Assembly: GCA_003519375.1 (NCBI GenBank)
Contig: DOWV01000093.1
Coordinates: forward strand, 1 to 6,172
Source of the DNA: Bacteroidota bacterium
GTDB lineage: Bacteria > Bacteroidota > Ignavibacteria > UBA10030
Length of the DNA: 6,172 nt
Reading direction: 5' to 3'
Positions 1-5,793 of the stretch are shown here, piece after piece. The notes under the pieces are model-generated. The model did no database searches and was not told the DNA's origin. It worked only from the letters and a program-made list of their open reading frames with translations. The translations under genes and the position numbers were made by a program. The first letter of the stretch is position 1. Every line of letters starts with the position of its first letter.

Positions 1-59
1 ATCTTTTCATACGGCGTATAGGCTTCCCAGGGAATTGTGCCGCCCTGGCGTTCTTCGAA
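1..59 (-). pseudogene. In-frame continuation of the glycoside hydrolase beyond the amber stop (3' end outside window)
   Basis: Read in the same frame immediately after the TAG at 62-60, these bases encode 19 residues beginning FEERQGG and ending in WEAYTPYEK, with no stop before the window edge. The preceding residues are YDKYYG, so the sequence reads smoothly as YDKYYG-X-FEERQGG with X the amber codon. The aromatic and acidic pattern (W-E-x-Y-T-P-Y-E) looks like a conserved part of a six-hairpin glycosidase rather than noise. The simplest reading is one gene interrupted by a single nonsense codon, not a frameshift, because the frame is unchanged on both sides. Confidence 0.7.
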
Positions 60-62
60 CTA
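60..62 (-). other. In-frame amber (TAG) codon inside the hydrolase catalytic domain
   Basis: The minus-strand context is GGC TAG TTC GAA GAA. The codon falls at position 862 when counted from the ATG at 2645. One base change would turn it into Gln, Lys, Glu, Leu, Ser, Trp or Tyr. The other complete genes here end in TGA and the upstream partial gene in TAA, and none contains an in-frame TAG, so the window gives no sign of general amber reassignment. Confidence 0.75.
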
Positions 63-2645
63 GCCATAGTACTTATCATAGGTATGGTTCAAGGCAGCCT
101 GAGGCAAATGGCGAAACTCGCCGCAGGGGAACAGTGCGATGGATGTCGATGTCGGATCGAAATCACCAAGCTCCACACATCCCGGGATGTAGTCGATCTT
201 CCGATTCTTCATCGCCAGAGAAATGGACTCGTAGAGGTTCTTCCTGAATGCGCTTGCAAGACTGTCATAGGCTGACGCCGCGTTCGCCTTCCCGAGGACC
301 CTTGCCGCTTCCGCAGCATCTTTGAGTCCCTTCAGCGTGAAAAAATTATCCCAGTAGGAATGCATGGGCTTGGAGGAGTACCCTTCGTGACTTATCGACT
401 CTGTCACGAGTCCATAAAACGCGCGCCGTTCGCTGTCTCCGCTGGCATACTCGGGTGTCAGTCGCGGCGCCCGGAGTTGCTGAATGTAGTTGACTGCACC
501 GACAATATTGGGCCAACGAGCCCGCAGGAAGGCAGTATCTTTGCTGAATCGAAAATACTCCATACTTGCTAAGATGAGCTGGCCATGGCTGTCGTTTTCC
601 GGAACCGGATCCGGACCCCGCCTATCGACGACACATGGAACCATTCCGTTTTCGTATTGGTAGGAGGAGTACCATTCGACGAACAGACGAACTTGTTCCT
701 GCAATCCAAGTTTTAACAATGCCGACGATGTCATCGAACCATCACGGATCCATGATCGTTCGTACGACCGGGACCCCGGCTGAAATCCGGGACCATCTTT
801 GTTGATGAGAATGTAGCCGAGGTTCGACCGCAGGACATTGATATATCGCTGAGCCTCCGGCGGCACATTGAATTTAACGGCGTTCAGCACCCCTTCCCAC
901 TTGAAGCGTGCGTCTGCCATTGCTTCCTCGAATTCCGAAGCGTTGGGATTTGTCCGTTCCCATCGATCTCCGGATTGCCGAAAGGGTACCGCTACGACAA
1001 CGACGAGAGAGTCTTTTGGCAGCAGGTCAAATTTGTATGCGAACGCCCCGGATGCCAGGCCCACGGGATCTATGACTCGTGAGTTAGCAGGCGTTGTCCC
1101 CCTGGCGAGGTATTCGACAATTTCTCCGGCATCGATGTTTGTAACGCCCGCAGCAAAAGGAGCTCCGGAGACAGAGACACGTTTGTCTCCGACGATCGCG
1201 CGATTTCCTTCGATGCTCATCGAATCGATGCGCGCGACTCCACCTTCAAAGTTCAGCCATTGTGAAGTGGGATTCACCTGATACGGACGTATTGCCAGAA
1301 AGAAGGACCCTTTACTCCTCTGCCTGGAAACATTCTTCAGCGTGTAGCGGGCCAGGATCGAAGCTTGTTTCTGTTCACCTGTTGCCAGAAGCGACGTCGT
1401 GAGCACCACATCCGGGTAAGACCTTTTCACCGTTGGCAGAGGCAGGTAGTCTTTTTCAAGAGACTGCTCCTGCCGGCAGTCTGTCCACGTTAAGAGCTTT
1501 GCTCCCTGGTCGTGAAAGATGAACGGTTCGATCGAGAACCGCTGTTTGTCAACCTCGAAGGATCCATCCTCGTTGAACAGTGCCTCATCCTCTCCCGAAG
1601 GCATTCCAACGATAGTCCAGTACGATTGTTGATGCGAGAAATATCGGGGGAAACTCCCGGATGGTGCAGCAGCGGCGAGATGTTCTACGTACTGGTTTAT
1701 CGTCGACAGCGACTCACTCGGCACTGCAGAGAGTTCCTCGAGCCGATACCGGATGCTGGATTGATTACCGCGGAGTGACACACGAAGAAATCGCATTTCC
1801 GACTCAGGTGTAAACACCAGAACGGACCCTCCTTTGCCGTTCTGAATCGCATGCAGCGTATCGTACACAATGCCATCAAGAGAACCAAGGAGATCGTACA
1901 CAAGGCCATTCAAGGCCCTGTCCCAACGAAGCAAAATACCTCCAATTTCGCGCCGATACTTGAAATCCACTTCTATCCATTCGCGGCCGGACGTACGGCT
2001 CACCCACGCGCCCTTGGATCCGGGCAGTACACTCTCCGGCGGACAGTCACTGTCGGCAGATGTTGACGCCTTCACCGTCGGGTGCGGAATTGGAGACGGG
2101 GGCGCCGGCAGCGATTCGATTCGAAGATCATCGATCCAAACGCTCCCCGTTCCTCCACTCCCGGCAGTGACCACCAGTTCTAAACGGCGAAGTGCATCAG
2201 GAGCCGGTGCTGACCTTGGGCCCCACGCGAAGGAAAGGTGCCTTTTCTTGACATGAATCCGTGTCCACCGCGAAGGATAAGCATAATTCTTCTTGTTGAC
2301 CCACCAAATGTTCTCACCAAGCGTATCATCGCTCAGCTTCACCTCGAAATTGTTGAGAGGGACGGTCGCACGAAGGGAAAAAGACAATTCGTAGTTCTCC
2401 GGGAGGGGAATGTCGAATGTGCGTACGATGCCGCCATAGCCCGATCCTTTGGTGAACACGACGTCGAACCGGATTGCTCCTCCCGACTCACCGCGATCGC
2501 GATGTTGGCTGACAATGACACCCGCTGATTGAAAGGTTCTCCACCGGGCGGTGTCTTCACATGCGTCAAGCAGGCGGACGGTGGTTTTCTCCTGAGCGGG
2601 AAGCAGCGATGCAAGGGCAATCAGGTGAAGCCAGATGATCCTCAT
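60..2645 (-). CDS. Exported F5/8C-domain glycoside hydrolase, GH15-like (alpha/alpha)6 catalytic domain, cut by an in-frame amber stop
   Basis: Probably an exported enzyme acting on a glycan or glycoside; substrate unknown. Numbering is from the ATG at 2645. Residues 1-17 form a short Sec signal peptide, with likely cleavage after LPA. Residues 21-181 resemble a carbohydrate-binding jelly roll of the CIA30/CBM type, ending VWIDDLRIE. Residues 190-308 look like an F5/8C (discoidin, CBM32-like) domain with the S-x-DG signature. Residues 311-556 look like a beta-rich linker domain. From about 586 there is a six-hairpin domain: RSYERSWIRDG (626-636) resembles the GH15 W-x-RD substrate-binding motif, PENDSHGQ (682-689) resembles GH15 NDxxGQ, and VTESISHEGY (748-756) carries acidic residues suited to general acid. 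The start at 2645 follows AAGGGGA with a 5-base spacer. An in-frame ATG at 2672 would overlap the permease stop as ATGA but has a weaker ribosome site. The frame ends at TAG (62-60), yet coding continues beyond it, so this is probably a truncated or broken gene. Confidence 0.85.
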   Translation of the reverse strand: MRIIWLHLIALASLLPAQEKTTVRLLDACEDTARWRTFQSAGVIVSQHRDRGESGGAIRFDVVFTKGSGYGGIVRTFDIPLPENYELSFSLRATVPLNNFEVKLSDDTLGENIWWVNKKNYAYPSRWTRIHVKKRHLSFAWGPRSAPAPDALRRLELVVTAGSGGTGSVWIDDLRIESLPAPPSPIPHPTVKASTSADSDCPPESVLPGSKGAWVSRTSGREWIEVDFKYRREIGGILLRWDRALNGLVYDLLGSLDGIVYDTLHAIQNGKGGSVLVFTPESEMRFLRVSLRGNQSSIRYRLEELSAVPSESLSTINQYVEHLAAAAPSGSFPRYFSHQQSYWTIVGMPSGEDEALFNEDGSFEVDKQRFSIEPFIFHDQGAKLLTWTDCRQEQSLEKDYLPLPTVKRSYPDVVLTTSLLATGEQKQASILARYTLKNVSRQRSKGSFFLAIRPYQVNPTSQWLNFEGGVARIDSMSIEGNRAIVGDKRVSVSGAPFAAGVTNIDAGEIVEYLARGTTPANSRVIDPVGLASGAFAYKFDLLPKDSLVVVVAVPFRQSGDRWERTNPNASEFEEAMADARFKWEGVLNAVKFNVPPEAQRYINVLRSNLGYILINKDGPGFQPGSRSYERSWIRDGSMTSSALLKLGLQEQVRLFVEWYSSYQYENGMVPCVVDRRGPDPVPENDSHGQLILASMEYFRFSKDTAFLRARWPNIVGAVNYIQQLRAPRLTPEYASGDSERRAFYGLVTESISHEGYSSKPMHSYWDNFFTLKGLKDAAEAARVLGKANAASAYDSLASAFRKNLYESISLAMKNRKIDYIPGCVELGDFDPTSTSIALFPCGEFRHLPQAALNHTYDKYYG

Positions 2646-2650
2646 CGATT

Positions 2651-2657
2651 TCCCCTT
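2651..2657 (-). promoter_or_regulatory. Ribosome binding site deciding the hydrolase start
   Basis: AAGGGGA lies 5 bases before the ATG at 2645. The alternative in-frame ATG at 2672 is preceded only by GGTGGGGTAAAAGA, which is part of the permease's last codons. The protein from 2645 begins directly with a compact signal peptide (MRIIWLHLIAL), whereas the longer form would add nine charged or polar residues in front of it. Confidence 0.55.
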
Positions 2658-2668
2658 AGTCGATCGCC

Positions 2669-3490
2669 TCATTCTTTTACCCCACCCATCATGATGCCAC
2701 GGACATAATGCCTTTGGAATGCCAGGAAGAGGACAACAACGGGAACGATGGTCACGACCGATCCTGCCATCATTAATTCAAGGTCCGGCGTGTGCTCACC
2801 CATCAGATTGGCGATAGCAACGGGGAGCGTGTACATTGAATCGTCCGACATGATAATCAATGGCCACATGAAATCGTTCCAGGTGCCCATAAACGTGAAC
2901 AGTGCCAGCGTGAACAAGATCGGCCTGCAGAGAGGGAGCACGATTGAACGATAGACTTTGAAATCACTTGCACCATCGATTCGAGCCGCTTCAATGAGGC
3001 TGTCCGGAATCGAATATGCGAACTGGCGGATGAGAAAAATGCCGAAAATACTTGCGAGCCCGGGAATAATCGCGCCGACATAGGTATTGACAAGGCCGAA
3101 TGTCTTCAGCATCAAGAACAGCGGTAACATCGTCACCTGTGCCGGGATCACCATCGCCGTGAGCAAAACACGAAAGAGCCTGTCACGGCCACGGAATCGA
3201 TACTTGGCGAACGCGAAACCAGCCATTGAATTGATGAACAGCGAGATCAGGGTGACCGCACCCGCAATGACAAAGCTGTTGAGGAAATAGCGCACTATAT
3301 GCAAGCGATCCACGAGCGCTTCGTAGTGCTGCAGCGATGGTTGCTTGGGCAGCAATGAGGGTGGGAATGAGCTGGCCTCCCCCGGACTCATGAGCGAAGC
3401 AGAGACCATCCACAAGACCGGAGTCACGGTGGTGATTGCGATAAAAACGAGAACAATGTTCAATGCGATCGCGGGGATCCGCCTTCTCAT
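2669..3490 (-). CDS. Sugar ABC transporter permease, CUT1 MalG/UgpE type
   Basis: Inner-membrane subunit of a carbohydrate ABC importer, predicted to pair with the permease encoded just upstream. The 273-residue length is typical for MalG/UgpE/LacG permeases. About six hydrophobic helices can be read, at roughly residues 7-29, 72-95, 107-128, 134-155, 188-213 and 242-259. The EAA loop that contacts the ATPase is clear at 167-186 (EAARIDGASDFKVYRSIVLP). A YFLNS segment at 68-72 before helix 2 and a WNDFMWPL segment at 204-211 are also typical of the family. The frame is open upstream to 3589, but those 33 residues are Cys/His-rich and unlike a permease N-terminus. The ATG at 3490 has GGAGG 8 bases upstream and overlaps the preceding stop as ATGA, so I chose it. 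The transported sugar cannot be told from sequence. Confidence 0.93.
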   Translation of the reverse strand: MRRRIPAIALNIVLVFIAITTVTPVLWMVSASLMSPGEASSFPPSLLPKQPSLQHYEALVDRLHIVRYFLNSFVIAGAVTLISLFINSMAGFAFAKYRFRGRDRLFRVLLTAMVIPAQVTMLPLFLMLKTFGLVNTYVGAIIPGLASIFGIFLIRQFAYSIPDSLIEAARIDGASDFKVYRSIVLPLCRPILFTLALFTFMGTWNDFMWPLIIMSDDSMYTLPVAIANLMGEHTPDLELMMAGSVVTIVPVVVLFLAFQRHYVRGIMMGGVKE

Positions 3491-4389
3491 CCCTGTATCC
3501 TCCGCTGTATGGCAGACTGAAGGAGAGTGAAGACCAGGATGATGGCAAAGAGGACGAATGCGATAGCCGCAGCATACCCCATGCTCCACCAGCGGAAGCC
3601 CTGTTCATACATCAAGAGCACGATGCTCATCGTGGAATTGAGCGGGCCGCCCTGTGTCATGACGTAGGGCTCGGCGAACAATTGAAAATATCCGATGATA
3701 GTGATCATCACGACAAAGATCGTTGTCGGTGCGAGCATGGGAATGGTGATACTGGTGAATTGCCTCCACGCCCCTGCGCCGTCGATCTCCGATGCTTCAT
3801 ACAATTCATCAGGAATGTTTTGAAGGCCGGCAATGAAAATCAGCATGTTATATCCGAAGTTCTTCCAGACAGCGAGCAGGATGATTGCAGGCATCGCAAC
3901 GTCGGGATTCCCAAGCCAGTCGATCGGAGAGATCCCCACCCAAGATAGTACATAATTGAGGAGGCCATGGGCCGGGTGGAAGAGATAGCGCCATACAATG
4001 GCGACTGCAACAAGACTGGTCACCACGGGAAGGAAGTAGACCGTTCGGAACAAGGGCTTGAAACGTGCAAGTCGAGAATTGATCATCAGCGCAGTGCCGA
4101 GCGATACACCCACGGACAATGGTCCGCCCGCCAGGACGAAATAGAAAGTGTTGCGAAGTGCCGTCCAAAAGAGGGGTGTTTCGAGAATTCGCGCGTAGTT
4201 GGCAAGCCCCACGAATTGAATGAAATGCCAGTTCCCCAGTGCATAGATATCAAAATCTGTGAAACTCAACGCAAGTGCGAATGCCACGGGAAGCGCGAAA
4301 AAAAGTGCCAGAGCCGTCAAAGCGGGAGCGAGGAACAACCACGCAGCAGCATTTCGATTCGTGCGAGACGTAAGGGATCGCCGCGTCAA
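3487..4389 (-). CDS. Sugar ABC transporter permease, CUT1 MalF/UgpA type
   Basis: Inner-membrane partner of the following permease in a CUT1 carbohydrate importer. From the TTG at 4389 it has 300 residues, normal for UgpA/LacF-like permeases that lack the extra periplasmic loop of E. coli MalF. The basic N-terminus is followed by a first helix at about 14-42 (AAWLFLAPALTALALFFALP). Further helices lie near 80-105, 116-135, 165-185, 223-241 and 270-290. The EAA loop is at 198-217 (EASEIDGAGAWRQFTSITIP). The family-typical FAEPYVMTQGGP is at 238-249. Two starts are possible. GTG at 4416 overlaps the binding-protein gene by 31 bases and has a weak ribosome site. TTG at 4389 makes a TTGA overlap with that gene's stop, has AAAGGAG 9 bases upstream, and mirrors the ATGA overlap at the next junction, so it is preferred. 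Confidence 0.92.
   Translation of the reverse strand: MTRRSLTSRTNRNAAAWLFLAPALTALALFFALPVAFALALSFTDFDIYALGNWHFIQFVGLANYARILETPLFWTALRNTFYFVLAGGPLSVGVSLGTALMINSRLARFKPLFRTVYFLPVVTSLVAVAIVWRYLFHPAHGLLNYVLSWVGISPIDWLGNPDVAMPAIILLAVWKNFGYNMLIFIAGLQNIPDELYEASEIDGAGAWRQFTSITIPMLAPTTIFVVMITIIGYFQLFAEPYVMTQGGPLNSTMSIVLLMYEQGFRWWSMGYAAAIAFVLFAIILVFTLLQSAIQRRIQG
3499..3503 (-). promoter_or_regulatory. Ribosome binding site deciding the MalG-type permease start
   Basis: GGAGG lies 8 bases before the ATG at 3490, inside the last codons of the upstream permease. Together with the ATGA start/stop overlap it points to translational coupling and rules out the longer open frame to 3589. Confidence 0.7.
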
Positions 4390-5675
4390 GGCTGTTTTCT
4401 CCTTTCGACCAGCCACCGTCTCTTGGCGAGCATCTGATCAACTTCCCTGTCGAATCTGCCCAGCGCTTCTTCCACTGTGAGTGTCCCTGTCGCAATGTAT
4501 TCAACATAGAGTTGGAGTTTGATAACGATTTGCTCCCATTCAGGCACTTGCGGCAATGGTTCTAATCTCTGCATCTGACGATAGAATGCCCGGACGTATG
4601 GATTGTGTGCAAGGGAGGAATCTTCCCAGGCAGATTTCCGAGGCGGAAGGTTCCCTGTGATCCGATAGAGCGCAATCGACTGCTCGCGGGAGGCGAGGAA
4701 TTCAATCAGCTTCCATGCTGCCTCCTTATGCCGGCTCTGACGGAAAACAACGAGACTTGTCCCAAGGGGCAACGAGGCTCCGGGATAGGCTGTATCCATA
4801 GAAGGCACTGGCGCGGTCATCCATTCATTCTGCAGCTTGGGTGCGATTCTCCGGCCAAATTCACCGATATTCCACGGACCGGAAATGTACATGGTAATGA
4901 GACCGTCGGAGAAGGAATTGTACATATTCGTGATCAATTGTTGTCCTGACGGCGAATACTCTTTTTCATAGAATGAAGCCAACAAGCTAAAGGCTTTGCG
5001 GAATTTCGGCCCGCTGAAATTTCCGCGCGTGTTGTCATCACGCAAGAAGTCGCCCCCGGATTGGGCACCGAGGACAATGGCAGGGATCCATTCATTGGTG
5101 GGCAGGAAGAATGGGTACTGTTTCCTTCCCTCTTCCCGCGCTTTTCGTTGCATGATTTCACACAATCTTAGCATTTCCTGCCACGTGGCGGGAGGCTCGG
5201 TGTAACCAGCCTTCTGCAAAAGATCCCGACGATAATAGATGACACGGGTATCGACATACCATGGTATTCCGAAGAGGGACGAATCAATCCTGTTCATCTT
5301 CAGAACTCCGTCAAAATAATCGTCGAGCTGAACGATACGGGATTGTCGGACGAACCGATCCAGCGGTTCGAGTGCATTCAGAACTGAGAATTCGGCAAGC
5401 CACGTATTCCCGAGTTGCGAAACATCAGGCGTCGATTCACCGGCGAAGGCCGTGAGGAGTTTTTCATGTGCTGCCGTCCACGGCAACTGTTGAACGATCA
5501 CGCGGATACCCGGATTCGCCCGTTCGAATTCCGGTATCAGCGGGCGGACCATCTCTCCTTCATTCCCCAATCCCCAAAAGCGAATGACCGTAGGTTCATT
5601 CTGTGAGGAGCCGCAGGAAAGCTGCAGAAGCGCCGCAGCAAGAACAAGCGTTGTCCCTCGGATGCAGAGCATCAT
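4386..5675 (-). CDS. Extracellular solute-binding protein of a CUT1 sugar ABC transporter (SBP family 1), probable lipoprotein
   Basis: Captures sugar outside the inner membrane and delivers it to the two permeases encoded next. From the ATG at 5675 it has 429 residues, the usual size for family 1 (MalE/UgpB-like) binding proteins. Residues 1-20 form a signal peptide ending LLQLS before Cys21, followed by GSSQ, which suggests a lipid-anchored N-terminus. The lipobox is loose, with Gln at -3 and Leu at -2. Fold signatures include IRFWG (31-35), PEFERANPGIRV (48-59), DVSQLGNTWLAEF (84-96) and GIPWYVDTRVIYYRRDLLQKAG (136-157), which is the typical hinge-region GIPw-x-D-t-r-x-lyYnkdl block. TWQEM (164-168) and AAWKLIEFL match later conserved parts. 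The frame is open to a TTG at 5750, with another ATG at 5702. I prefer 5675 because the signal peptide begins there, though its ribosome site (AAGG) is weak and very close. The coding end is TGA, overlapping the next gene's start. Confidence 0.92.
   Translation of the reverse strand: MMLCIRGTTLVLAAALLQLSCGSSQNEPTVIRFWGLGNEGEMVRPLIPEFERANPGIRVIVQQLPWTAAHEKLLTAFAGESTPDVSQLGNTWLAEFSVLNALEPLDRFVRQSRIVQLDDYFDGVLKMNRIDSSLFGIPWYVDTRVIYYRRDLLQKAGYTEPPATWQEMLRLCEIMQRKAREEGRKQYPFFLPTNEWIPAIVLGAQSGGDFLRDDNTRGNFSGPKFRKAFSLLASFYEKEYSPSGQQLITNMYNSFSDGLITMYISGPWNIGEFGRRIAPKLQNEWMTAPVPSMDTAYPGASLPLGTSLVVFRQSRHKEAAWKLIEFLASREQSIALYRITGNLPPRKSAWEDSSLAHNPYVRAFYRQMQRLEPLPQVPEWEQIVIKLQLYVEYIATGTLTVEEALGRFDREVDQMLAKRRWLVERRKQP
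4399..4405 (-). promoter_or_regulatory. Ribosome binding site supporting a TTG start of the MalF-type permease
   Basis: AAAGGAG lies inside the last codons of the binding-protein gene, 9 bases before the TTG at 4389. The in-frame GTG at 4416 lies upstream of this site and cannot use it. The site therefore favours the TTG start. Confidence 0.5.
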
Positions 5676-5695
5676 ACCTTGGATTTGTGGGGATC

Positions 5696-5713
5696 GCGTC
5701 ATGGACGTGACGC
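5696..5713. repeat. Perfect 6-bp-arm inverted repeat in the leader of the binding-protein gene
   Basis: GCGTCA and TGACGC are perfect inverted copies separated by TGGACG (plus strand), 20 bases upstream of the preferred start of the binding-protein gene. This could be an operator half-site pair or a small hairpin in the mRNA leader. It is short enough to occur by chance. The rest of the spacer from 5676 to 5793 shows no clear -35/-10 pair, no Bacteroidota-type TTTG/TAnnTTTG promoter and no T-tailed hairpin, so the upstream gene may be cotranscribed with the transporter. Confidence 0.25.
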
Positions 5714-5793
5714 CGAATCGAAGACAAACGGCAGCAATGAGCTTCAACAAGGCCGAGACCCAAGATCAATCGATAGGAACATTCGTCGCGCGA

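Noticed and set aside
60..62. Pyrrolysine or genome-wide amber recoding as explanation for the in-frame TAG
   Set aside because: Pyrrolysine is known mainly from methylamine methyltransferases and a few other enzymes, not glycosidases. No other gene here has an in-frame TAG, and no suppressor tRNA or Pyl genes are present in the window.
1..62. Frameshift or programmed frameshifting at the hydrolase end
   Set aside because: The protein-like sequence after the stop is in the same frame as the sequence before it, and no slippery run such as A AAA AAG precedes the stop.
868..1281. 137-codon open frame on the plus strand
   Set aside because: Antisense to the well-supported hydrolase gene. Its Ser/Thr/Ala/Pro-rich product matches nothing recognisable.
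3491..3589. N-terminal extension of the MalG-type permease to an upstream start
   Set aside because: The 33 extra residues are Cys/His-rich and unlike the family. The ATG at 3490 has GGAGG at good spacing and an ATGA overlap.
3463..3948. 161-codon open frame on the plus strand
   Set aside because: It lies antisense to both permease genes, which have clear EAA loops and membrane helices. Its product is rich in His, Asp and Arg with no fold signature, as expected for a shadow frame.
3967..4437. 156-codon open frame on the plus strand
   Set aside because: Antisense to the MalF-type permease and the end of the binding-protein gene, with no ribosome site and low-complexity charged composition.
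5676..5750. Longer form of the binding protein starting at TTG 5750 or ATG 5702
   Set aside because: It would place up to 25 residues ahead of a complete signal peptide, and neither start has a visible ribosome site. It is not excluded, because the site before 5675 is also weak.
5676..5793. Sigma70 promoter in the spacer (for example TTGATC or TTGTTG as -35)
   Set aside because: No acceptable -10 element is found 16-18 bases downstream of either candidate.
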